From Geothrix sp. (GTDB lineage Bacteria; Acidobacteriota; Holophagae; Holophagales; Holophagaceae), in NCBI GenBank assembly GCA_019449415.1, contig JAGRPP010000012.1, forward strand, positions 36,180 through 100,179: DNA of 64,000 nucleotides. The letters run 5' to 3'. Every line of letters starts with the position of its first letter. Position 1 is the stretch's first letter. The notes below the pieces were generated by a model. The model saw nothing but the letters and a program-made list of their open reading frames with translations, searched no databases and was not told the origin of the DNA. Positions 52,148 to 62,444 of the stretch are shown one piece after another. The position numbers and the translations under genes are program-made.

Positions 52148-52686
52148 GCAGCCGCCTGACCGCCCGGCGTTACGCCAAGGCCCTTCTCCAGATCGGCGAC
52201 CAACAGGGCAATGTGCCCCAGCTTCAGCAGGAGCTGGACATGGTGGCCGCCGCCGTGGCCGCCAATGCCGACCTCTCCCGTCTGGTGGCCTCGCCCCTGG
52301 TGCTCCCCACCAAGAAGGCGGAAGTCTTCGAGACCATCCTCGCCAAGGCCAATGTCAGCCAGACCCTGCGGCACTTCTTTCGCGTGGTGGCCGAGGCCGG
52401 CCGCCTGAACCTCCTGCCGGAGCTCCGCCGGACCTTCGCGGATCTGGTGGATGAGCGGGCGGGCATCGTGGAGGCGAAGGTGGCCAGCGCCCAGCCCCTC
52501 AGCGAGACCCAGGCCCAGGCGCTGGTGGCCTCTCTGGCCGCCCGCACGGGCAAGACCATCCGCCTCACCTGGAGCCAGGATCCCACCCTTCTGGGCGGCC
52601 TCAAGGTGCAGGTGGGCTCCACGGTTCTGGATGCCTCGCTCCAGGGCCAGCTCCGTCAGCTCAAGACTCAGCTTCTCTCCGCTTAA
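52144..52686 (+). CDS. atpH: F-type ATP synthase subunit delta
   Basis: A 180-residue OSCP/delta subunit linking the alpha-3/beta-3 head to the b stalks. The start SSRLTARRYAKALLQIG and the C-terminal signature (DPTLLGGLKVQVGSTVLDASLQGQLRQL) are typical. It starts at a GTG that overlaps the b-subunit stop as GTGA, with GGAGG nearby. Confidence 0.94.
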   Translation: MSSRLTARRYAKALLQIGDQQGNVPQLQQELDMVAAAVAANADLSRLVASPLVLPTKKAEVFETILAKANVSQTLRHFFRVVAEAGRLNLLPELRRTFADLVDERAGIVEAKVASAQPLSETQAQALVASLAARTGKTIRLTWSQDPTLLGGLKVQVGSTVLDASLQGQLRQLKTQLLSA

Positions 52687-54291
<1,605 letters not shown>

Positions 54292-54295
54292 TCCG

Positions 54296-55177
54296 ATGGC
54301 CGGTCTCCAGGACATTCGCCGCCGCATCCGGTCGGTGAAGAACACCCAGCAGGTCACCAAAGCGATGAAGATGATCTCCGCGGTCAAGCTGCGGAAGTCT
54401 CAGGAGCGCCTGGTGGCCCTGCGCCCCTACGCCGGCAAGATGATGGAAGTCGTCCGCCGCGTCGTGGGCCGCATCAAGGGTGACGCCGAGATCCAGCCGG
54501 GCCCCGCCGCCCAGGCCTTCCTGTCCCCCCGCGAGGAGAAGCGCATCCGCGTGATTCTCGTGGCCTCGGACAAGGGCCTCTGCGGTGGCTTCAACGCCAA
54601 TGTGCTCAAGGCCGCCAATGCCTTCGTGGCCGAGTGCCCCGCCGAGATCGTCCATCTGGATGTGGTGGGCAAGCGCGCGGCCGAATGGGCGCGGAAGCGC
54701 AACATGACGCCGGCCGGGGAGTATCTCGGCCTCCCGCTCACGGGCTTCCAGCGGGTGGTGACCGAGATCTCCAATAGCGCCGCCGCCCAGTACCATGCGG
54801 GCGAGATCGATGCGCTCTATGTGATCTACAACTACTTCAACAGTGCCGTGGCGCAGACACCCACGGTGTTCCGGGTCTTCCCCATGGAGCTGGACCGCCG
54901 CGCCGAAGGCCGCGATGCCGTCGAGGTGTCCCACCTGCTCGAACCCGATCCCAACGCGGTGCTGGAGACCCTGCTGCCCCGCTTCGTGGAGACGGAACTG
55001 CTCCGCAACCTGCTGGAGAGCAGCGCCTCCGAGCATGGCGCCCGCATGGCGGCCATGGACAAGGCCAGCAGCAACGCCGGCGACATGATCGCCAAGCTGA
55101 CCCTGACCATGAACAAGATCCGCCAGGCCAGCATCACCAATCAGATCATCGAGATCGTGTCCGGCGCCAACGCCTAA
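54296..55177 (+). CDS. atpG: F-type ATP synthase subunit gamma
   Basis: A 293-residue rotor shaft: N-terminal helix with IRRRIRSVKNTQQVTKAMKM, central fold (ASDKGLCGGFNANV) and C-terminal helix KLTLTMNKIRQASITNQIIEIVSGA. No thiol-regulatory insert is present. It starts four bases after atpA. Confidence 0.96.
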   Translation: MAGLQDIRRRIRSVKNTQQVTKAMKMISAVKLRKSQERLVALRPYAGKMMEVVRRVVGRIKGDAEIQPGPAAQAFLSPREEKRIRVILVASDKGLCGGFNANVLKAANAFVAECPAEIVHLDVVGKRAAEWARKRNMTPAGEYLGLPLTGFQRVVTEISNSAAAQYHAGEIDALYVIYNYFNSAVAQTPTVFRVFPMELDRRAEGRDAVEVSHLLEPDPNAVLETLLPRFVETELLRNLLESSASEHGARMAAMDKASSNAGDMIAKLTLTMNKIRQASITNQIIEIVSGANA

Positions 55178-56632
<1,455 letters not shown>

Positions 56633-56648
56633 CCTTGTCTTTCTCCAA

Positions 56649-56676
56649 CTCGGAATCCGCGCAGGCGGATTCCGAG
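56649..56676 (+). other. Perfect hairpin between atpD and atpC
   Basis: CTCGGAATCCGC pairs completely with GCGGATTCCGAG around GCAG, 17 bases after the atpD stop. No U tract follows, so it is more likely an mRNA processing or stability element than a terminator. Confidence 0.6.
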
Positions 56677-56694
56677 CCTTGAAAAGAGCCCGCC

Positions 56695-57117
56695 ATGTCT
56701 CAGACCATCAAATTGGAAGTGGTGACCCCGGAGCGGCCGGTGTTCTCGGCCGAGGTGGCCGAGGTGCAGTTCCCCACCGCCACCCGCGGGTACTACGGCA
56801 TCCTGCCGGGCCACACGCCGCTGATGACCGAAGTCGGCGACGGTCTCCTGTACTACATCCAGGAAGGCCAGAAACACTGGATCACGGTCTTCGGCGGCTT
56901 CGCCGAGGTGGGCCCCGACCGCGTCACCATCCTGGCCCGCGAGAGCGAGACGGTGGACATGATCGACCTGGAGCGGGCTGAGGCTTCCCGCCAGCGGGCC
57001 CTCACGCTCCTCAAGGAAGCCCAGACGGAGCACGACATCGCCGCCGCCCAGGCCAAGCTCAACGCCAGCCTCACCCGCCTGCAGGCCGCGGGTCATCCCG
57101 CCGGCCACGGCTTCTGA
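56695..57117 (+). CDS. atpC: F-type ATP synthase subunit epsilon
   Basis: A 140-residue epsilon subunit: beta-sandwich (KLEVVTPERPVFSAEVAEVQFPTATRGYYGILPGHTPLM) and a C-terminal helical hairpin (LERAEASRQRALTLL), which in other bacteria inhibits ATP hydrolysis. It is the last subunit gene; the a and c genes must lie elsewhere in the genome. Confidence 0.95.
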   Translation: MSQTIKLEVVTPERPVFSAEVAEVQFPTATRGYYGILPGHTPLMTEVGDGLLYYIQEGQKHWITVFGGFAEVGPDRVTILARESETVDMIDLERAEASRQRALTLLKEAQTEHDIAAAQAKLNASLTRLQAAGHPAGHGF

Positions 57118-57145
57118 GCCTGGCCGCTGAGAGCGGGCGGACGAT

Positions 57146-57180
57146 GCGGATCCGGGTGACACTGGATCCGCTTGTTTTCT
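57146..57180 (+). terminator. Terminator of the ATP synthase operon
   Basis: GCGGATCC pairs with GGATCCGC around ten bases and is followed by TTGTTTTCT. It lies 29 bases past the atpC stop. The HPt gene begins just after it, so some readthrough is likely if that gene has no promoter of its own. Confidence 0.7.
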
Positions 57181-57189
57181 GGAGACCTC

Positions 57190-57546
57190 TTGTCTGATCT
57201 GCTGATTCTCGATCCCCGGCCCCTGCGGGACCTCCTCGACATCGGGGCGGGACCGGAGCTGGTGCAGGAGCTGATCGGGCTTCTCAAGGAGGATGCGCCC
57301 CCCCGCCTCGCCTCCGTGCAGGCCGCCCTGGCCTCCGGAGATGCTGCGACGGTCATTCAGGAGGCCCATCAGTTGAAGGGGGCCCTCGGCAATCTCGGGC
57401 TGCAGAAATTCGCGGACCTTGCGGCCCAGATCGAGACCCATGCCCGTGAGGGCCGCCTTGACCCGGCGCGTGGGCTGGCAGGGCTCCTGCCGGCCGCCTA
57501 CGAGGAGGCCCTGGTCGCGCTCGAGAGCGCCTTCCCGGAACCCTGA
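57190..57546 (+). CDS. Histidine phosphotransfer (HPt) domain protein
   Basis: A 118-residue four-helix HPt protein. The phosphorylated histidine is H60 in EAHQLKGALGNLG, the full HPt signature. Such proteins pass phosphate between receivers of a multistep phosphorelay. I start it at the TTG at 57190 because GGAGA is five bases upstream; the only other in-frame start, a TTG at 57172, sits in the terminator. No kinase is adjacent; receivers are found at 2-2180 and 32682. Confidence 0.85.
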   Translation: MSDLLILDPRPLRDLLDIGAGPELVQELIGLLKEDAPPRLASVQAALASGDAATVIQEAHQLKGALGNLGLQKFADLAAQIETHAREGRLDPARGLAGLLPAAYEEALVALESAFPEP

Positions 57547-57556
57547 CGACCGGCTT

Positions 57557-58318
57557 CTACCAGACCAGCCGCTCGTCCTGGGTCAGCAAGCGGACGCGGG
57601 CATCGCCCAGGGCCTCGAGCTGGGGCAGCATGGTGGCTTTGTCGCCGGGGGTGAGGTGATAGATCCGCACCGGCACGGCGCGGCTGAGCTTCGCGAGCTC
57701 GGCGCCCAGCTTGGCGGGCGTGAGGTGCTTGGAGGCTTCCGCCAGCCACGCTTGCTCGTTGGGGAAGCTGGCTTCCGTGATGACCAGCCGCAGGTTCGGC
57801 GTGGCGTTGGCCACCTCCCAGATGCGGTCGGTTTCGGCGGTGTCGCTGGTGAAGATGAAGGCATCCTTCCCGTCGTCCACCTTGTAGCCCACGCAGGGCA
57901 CCAGGTGGTTCACGCGGATGGGCGTGATGTGGAGGCCGCACACATGGTACGAGCACTCGGGCTCGATCTCCGTGTAGCGGATGGTGGGATCGTTGGGGCT
58001 GGGGATCACGCTGAAGTCGGGCCACAGTTCGTCGTTGAAGAGATGGCGCCGAAGCACATCGAGGGTTTCGGGCAGGGCGTGGATCTCCACGGCCTCGTGC
58101 GTGTGGCCGAAGATGTTCTTGGTGAAGAAGGGCAGCGTGCAGATGTGGTCCAGGTGGGAGTGGCTGAGGAACACATGCTGAATCTTCACCTGCTCGGCCA
58201 CGGTCAAGGCGGCCGTGATGGAGCCCGCGTCGATGGCCACGCAGCCGTTCACCAGCAGCCCCGTCAGGCGCTCACCGTCGGCTTCCCCGCCACTGCAGCC
58301 CAGGATCCGGAGTTCCAT
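57557..58318 (-). CDS. Metallo-beta-lactamase-fold hydrolase, class II phosphodiesterase-like
   Basis: A 253-residue MBL-fold enzyme. The HSHLDH metal motif, a later His (RVNHLVP), SDTAETD with the bridging Asp and the final IYHLTPGDK supply a two-metal site. HxHLDH in this form is typical of class II cyclic-nucleotide phosphodiesterases, so cAMP or cGMP hydrolysis is the leading idea; a different small ester cannot be excluded. No signal peptide. It is convergent with the HPt gene, 10 bases apart. Confidence 0.82.
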   Translation of the reverse strand: MELRILGCSGGEADGERLTGLLVNGCVAIDAGSITAALTVAEQVKIQHVFLSHSHLDHICTLPFFTKNIFGHTHEAVEIHALPETLDVLRRHLFNDELWPDFSVIPSPNDPTIRYTEIEPECSYHVCGLHITPIRVNHLVPCVGYKVDDGKDAFIFTSDTAETDRIWEVANATPNLRLVITEASFPNEQAWLAEASKHLTPAKLGAELAKLSRAVPVRIYHLTPGDKATMLPQLEALGDARVRLLTQDERLVW

Positions 58319-58351
58319 CGTCCCTCGGAGAATGAGCCTCCATCATACGGA

Positions 58352-58377
58352 AAAGGGGCGCCGGGAAGCGCCCCTTT
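58352..58377 (-). terminator. Terminator after the outer membrane protein gene
   Basis: AAAGGGGCGC pairs with GCGCCCCTTT around six bases, 19 bases past the stop of the gene at 58397-58987; the minus strand continues with a T-rich end. Confidence 0.75.
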
Positions 58378-58396
58378 CACGCCCGGCAGCTCTGGA

Positions 58397-58987
58397 TCAG
58401 AACCGGATGCCGCCGTAGACGCCGATCTGCACCTGGGGTGCCAGGGCTTCGGTGAGGTCCTGGCGCGTGTTGGTGGTGTCCTTCTTGGTGAGGGGCGCGG
58501 CCACCTCGAACAGGAAGAAGGGGCTCACCACGGGGGTGGGGATGCTGAAGCCCACATTCACCCGGGCCCAGGGACGGCCCAGGGTGCTGTCGGTGCCGGG
58601 TCCGGAGGTGGGGCGGAAGCTGAGCTTCTCGGAGCGGTATTCCACGCCGGCGCCCACATTGACGAGGAGCTTCCAGTTCACCATGGCGCCCGCGGCCCAG
58701 TACTGGTTCTCCAGCTCGCCGTACTTGGTGCCGCCATAGGTCAGGTCGCCGGTGGTCTTGTTGTGCCAGGTGGCATTCACCTGGAGGGCGGCCACCTTGA
58801 GGTCGAGCACATCGAAGCCCCCGCGGATGCCGAAACCCGTGGGGCTCACGGCGTCATATTTCTGGGTGCCGAGGGCACCCGACGCGGCCTGGGCCTTGCC
58901 CACCTGCTTATCGAGCAGGAGGCCCACCTCGCCACCGAAGGCTGGAAGTACGGCCAGCATGGGCACGAACAGCAGCGTCTTTCGCAT
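58397..58987 (-). CDS. Small outer-membrane beta-barrel protein
   Basis: A 196-residue protein with a signal peptide (MRKTLLFVPMLAVLPAFGGE), then about nine amphipathic strands with aromatic girdle residues (NQYWAAGAMVNWKLLVNVGAG, WARVNVGFSI) and a C-terminal Phe (GVYGGIRF), the usual barrel-assembly signal. An OmpW/OprX-like eight-strand barrel is likely. Function unknown. Confidence 0.75.
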   Translation of the reverse strand: MRKTLLFVPMLAVLPAFGGEVGLLLDKQVGKAQAASGALGTQKYDAVSPTGFGIRGGFDVLDLKVAALQVNATWHNKTTGDLTYGGTKYGELENQYWAAGAMVNWKLLVNVGAGVEYRSEKLSFRPTSGPGTDSTLGRPWARVNVGFSIPTPVVSPFFLFEVAAPLTKKDTTNTRQDLTEALAPQVQIGVYGGIRF

Positions 58988-59097
58988 GGGGAGCCTCCAA
59001 ATCAGACGAATACTGCATCATCGGCCCGGAACCCCACCCGGTCAACCTCCTTTGGATCGAGGATGTACGGTCCGGGTGACTTTGCTACCCTCCAGGG

Positions 59098-60141
59098 ATG
59101 CGGGCCCACCTGCGCTTCCTGATTCTGGACGATTTTGACCCCGATACCGGGGAGCTGGCGCTGCGCGTGGCCTTCCAGCCCGGCCCCGATCCCGGCCTGG
59201 AGTTGATTCGCCTCCGGCTCCACCTGGGTCGGGTGGGGAATCCGCTGGATCCCCTCAGCCGCGAGCTGCGGACCCATGTCCAGATGCCGGTGCCCCCCCT
59301 CTGGGAGCATGGCCTCAAGACGATCGTCCATGCCATCGAAGAAGAACTGGGCGCTCCCGAGGGACGCAATCCCCTGCGCTATCTGTGGGTGCGGACCCAG
59401 CTGCTCCATCCCGCCGACCCGGCCCACTCCACCCCGAACCATCCCGTGCCGCGGCAGGTGGAGGTGCTCCGGGACTGGGCCAACCGGCTGGATCAGGAGG
59501 GGCAGACCCTGCGCGCCGCCGAGATCCTGGACCGCCTGCTGCTGCTGGCGCCCAAGGATGTGGCCAGCCTCGCCTACCTGGCCAGCTTCTTCCGGGCCCA
59601 GGGCATGGCCGAGGAGATGGCCGCGGTGGCGGAGCGATGGATCAAGGCGGAGCCCGGGCGCGTCGAGGCGCACCTGCGCCAGGGGGAGGCCCTGTTGCGT
59701 CTGGGGCGCGCCCAGGAGGCCCGCGCCGCCTTCGAGGCTGTGCTGAAGATCCATCCCGTCCATCTCCTGGCCCACCTCGGCATGGCCCAGGCCCTCGGCC
59801 TGATGGGCGGGAATCCCTTCCCCCACCTGGATGCCGCCCAGGAGCTGGATCCGGCGGCCACGGCCTCGGTGCTGCGGGAGACCTTCGACTACCGGCTCCT
59901 CGCGCCTCCGGAAGGGGACCGGCTCCACGGGTTGGATGGACTGCCCTCGCTGCTGGGCATCTCCGGGGCCGAGGTCCAGGACTTCGTCCAGTTCCTCGGC
60001 CTTCCGCTCAGCGGACCCGAGGGGACCGTGCGCGAGTCGGAGCTGGCCCGCTGGGCGGGCGTGATGAACCGCTACGCCCTGCTGCCCGGCGGGCTGCACT
60101 GGTCCGCGCCCACGCCGCGGCATCTCCCTGAACTGGCCTGA
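59098..60141 (+). CDS. TPR-repeat protein
   Basis: A 347-residue cytosolic protein. An N-terminal domain of about 125 residues of unknown type (MRAHLRFLILDDFDPDTGE) precedes three to four TPR motifs between residues 135 and 265 (AEILDRLLLLAPKDVASLAYLASF, AHLRQGEALLRLGRAQEA). The C-terminal part is unassigned. TPRs suggest a protein-binding adaptor. It is divergent from the outer membrane protein gene. Confidence 0.75.
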   Translation: MRAHLRFLILDDFDPDTGELALRVAFQPGPDPGLELIRLRLHLGRVGNPLDPLSRELRTHVQMPVPPLWEHGLKTIVHAIEEELGAPEGRNPLRYLWVRTQLLHPADPAHSTPNHPVPRQVEVLRDWANRLDQEGQTLRAAEILDRLLLLAPKDVASLAYLASFFRAQGMAEEMAAVAERWIKAEPGRVEAHLRQGEALLRLGRAQEARAAFEAVLKIHPVHLLAHLGMAQALGLMGGNPFPHLDAAQELDPAATASVLRETFDYRLLAPPEGDRLHGLDGLPSLLGISGAEVQDFVQFLGLPLSGPEGTVRESELARWAGVMNRYALLPGGLHWSAPTPRHLPELA

Positions 60142-60259
60142 ACCCGGTGGACGACTCCGACGGGCGGAAGGTCCGGCCCGGTTCTGCAGGGAGTCTGCAG
60201 CGTCTGCTTGGCCTGGCGGTCCGGGTCTTGCGATGATGGGGTTTGCCCCAGGGAGTCCC

Positions 60260-61135
60260 ATGTCCGTCCTGCTCAGCACCGACCTGCCCTTTCCCGTCTT
60301 CCGTCGGGGCAAGGTCCGGGATGTGTACGACCTGGGGACCGAGCTGCTCATCGTCGCCACGGACCGCATCAGTGCCTTCGACTGCGTGATGCCCGAAGGC
60401 ATTCCCGACAAGGGGCGCCTCCTCACCGCGGTGGCGTCGTACTGGTTCACGGCCACGGAGGATCTGGTGCCGAACCACTTCCGCGGCCACCCCGGCTGGC
60501 CCGCGGCCCTGGAGGCCCACCGGAAGGACCTGGCCGGGCGCGCGGTCATCGTGGAGAAGACCCGGCCCCTGCCCGTGGAATGCGTGGTGCGGGGCTATCT
60601 GGCCGGCAGCGGCTGGAAGGAATACCAGGCCGGCGGCAGCGTCTGCGGCGTGGCGCTGCCGCCGGGACTCCGCCTGGCGGATCGGCTGCCCGAGCCCATC
60701 TTCACGCCCGCCACCAAGGCCGAGGAAGGGCACGACGAGAACATCAGCTTCGAGCGCATGGCCGGCATCGTGGGTGCGGAACTGGCGATCCGGCTGCGGG
60801 ACCTCAGCCTGGCCCTCTACCGGCGCGGCGCCGAGCTGGCGGCCCGGAAGGGGATCCTGCTGGCCGATACCAAGTTCGAATTCGGCCTCAGCACCTCGGA
60901 CGAACTGCTGCTCATCGACGAGGCGCTCACGCCGGACAGCAGCCGCTACTGGCTGGCCGATAGCTGGGTGCCCGGTCAGAATCCGCCGAGCCTGGACAAG
61001 CAGTACCTCCGCGACTACCTGGAGACCCTGCCCGATTGGAACAAGCAACCCCCGGCGCCGCACCTCCCGGAGGCCGTGATCCAGGGCATCCGCGCCCGCT
61101 ACCTGGACCTCGCGGGACGCTTCGGCATCGATTAG
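60260..61135 (+). CDS. purC: SAICAR synthase (purC)
   Basis: A 291-residue phosphoribosylaminoimidazole-succinocarboxamide synthase, purine biosynthesis step 7/8. RRGKVRDVYDLG near residue 15, ATDRISAFDCVMPEGIPDKG, ECVVRGYLAGSGWKEY and DTKFEFG are the family motifs. It is the longer, bacterial-eukaryotic type and not the short B. subtilis form. GGGAG precedes the ATG at 60260, giving preference over an ATG at 60233. Confidence 0.95.
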   Translation: MSVLLSTDLPFPVFRRGKVRDVYDLGTELLIVATDRISAFDCVMPEGIPDKGRLLTAVASYWFTATEDLVPNHFRGHPGWPAALEAHRKDLAGRAVIVEKTRPLPVECVVRGYLAGSGWKEYQAGGSVCGVALPPGLRLADRLPEPIFTPATKAEEGHDENISFERMAGIVGAELAIRLRDLSLALYRRGAELAARKGILLADTKFEFGLSTSDELLLIDEALTPDSSRYWLADSWVPGQNPPSLDKQYLRDYLETLPDWNKQPPAPHLPEAVIQGIRARYLDLAGRFGID

Positions 61136-61157
61136 CTCGATTAGCTCGACTAGCTCG
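61131..61157. repeat. Three 9-bp tandem repeats at the purC stop
   Basis: ATTAGCTCG, ATTAGCTCG and ACTAGCTCG follow each other; the first contains the purC stop codon. The change of TTAG to CTAG in the third unit is the only difference. Confidence 0.8.
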
Positions 61158-61160
61158 AAA

Positions 61161-62444
61161 CTAAATTTTCTTCAGGACCTCGGGGTCTCCCGTCAAGCCG
61201 ATGCGCAGGCGGGCCGGCTCCAGCCAGCGCCGCAGGGCACCGTTCAGGGCCTCCAGGGTGAGCGCCTCCAGGCGGGCGGGGTGGACGGCCCGGCCGCGGA
61301 TCTCCTTCATCGCCTCGGCGATCCGGGCCTCGGGATGCAGGGTGAGGAGGGCACGGCCCGCAGTCCACGCGGCGCGGGCGCGGCGCAGATCCGCCTCGGT
61401 GAACCCGCGCGACCGCAGGGCCTCCAGGCGCGCGCCGAGGCTGGCCCGGGCCACGCGGGCGGAGGTCTCGCCATCCAGCGTGGCCACCAGGCACGGCGGT
61501 TCGATCCGCAGCTTCGCGGGGAAGAGGGCGGGATCCCCCGGCAGCAGCAGCCTGAGCAGGGCTTCCGCCTCCGGCGCGAGGTCAGCGGGGGCGGCGGCCA
61601 CGACCTGGGCCCGCAAGGGGGCGCCGGGTGCGGGGATCAGAAGCGGGCCCGGCTCCGTGGCGGCCGGACTGGGTGTGGCCGGAGTCGTGGCTGCCGGGGC
61701 ATTGAGGGCCGGGGCGACGGAGGCCGGGGGTGCCGGGGGTGCGGCCGTCCAGGTGCCGAAACTCAGCAGCACGAGCCGCTTCGCCTGTTCCAGACCCAGG
61801 TCACCATGCAGGATCAGCACGGCCCGATCGGGGCGGAAGGCCCGGGCCCGGAAGGCCAGCAGATCCTCCAGGGTGACGGCGCCCAGACCGGCGATGGTTG
61901 GCGTGCGGAGCGACTGCTCCGGTTCGAGGGCGCGGCGTAGCCGCGCATGGGGCGAGGCGTCCAGGCGGCCCGCTTCCCGCCAGCAGGCGAGGCGTTGGAG
62001 TTCCAGGACAAACGGATCGAAGACCGCCCGGAGTACCCGGTCCGCCAGCAGGCCGAGAGCCCGGTCCTGATCCCGGCTCCGGGCTGCGAGGCGCCAGGAG
62101 ATGCCCTCGTGGTCCAGCCCTTGGATCAGGCGGATGCCAGAGCCCTCCAGGGCCTCATCGATGTCCTGGGCCTTCAGGGAGCCCGCATCGGCCTGGTCCA
62201 GCATGCGCAGGGCCAGGACCGCGAGCTCGGGGCGCCCGGGCGGCCCGTCGCCGGGCTCCAGGTCCAGTTGGAGGCGGATCCGCACCAGGGGGCGCTCGTG
62301 ATCCTCCAGGTGCACCACGCGGAGACCGTTGGGCAGGGTGAACCGTTGGATGCCGGCGGGACCCGCGGGGGGCTGGGCCCAGAGCAGGCCCGGGAGGGCG
62401 AGGGTCGCCCAGACGGTGGTCAGGGCCGCGGCCAGGGGTCTCAT
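61161..62444 (-). CDS. M16-fold protein without catalytic motif
   Basis: A 427-residue exported protein: signal peptide MRPLAAALTTVWATLALPGLLWA, then an M16-like N-terminal domain (FTLPNGLRVVHLEDHERPLVRIRL). At the place of the zinc motif HxxEH it reads ALRMLDQ, so no zinc peptidase activity is expected. A Pro/Ala-rich stretch around residues 235-270 divides it. It is the second gene of a pair; ATGA overlaps the previous stop. In two-gene M16B systems one partner is often the non-catalytic one. Confidence 0.82.
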   Translation of the reverse strand: MRPLAAALTTVWATLALPGLLWAQPPAGPAGIQRFTLPNGLRVVHLEDHERPLVRIRLQLDLEPGDGPPGRPELAVLALRMLDQADAGSLKAQDIDEALEGSGIRLIQGLDHEGISWRLAARSRDQDRALGLLADRVLRAVFDPFVLELQRLACWREAGRLDASPHARLRRALEPEQSLRTPTIAGLGAVTLEDLLAFRARAFRPDRAVLILHGDLGLEQAKRLVLLSFGTWTAAPPAPPASVAPALNAPAATTPATPSPAATEPGPLLIPAPGAPLRAQVVAAAPADLAPEAEALLRLLLPGDPALFPAKLRIEPPCLVATLDGETSARVARASLGARLEALRSRGFTEADLRRARAAWTAGRALLTLHPEARIAEAMKEIRGRAVHPARLEALTLEALNGALRRWLEPARLRIGLTGDPEVLKKI

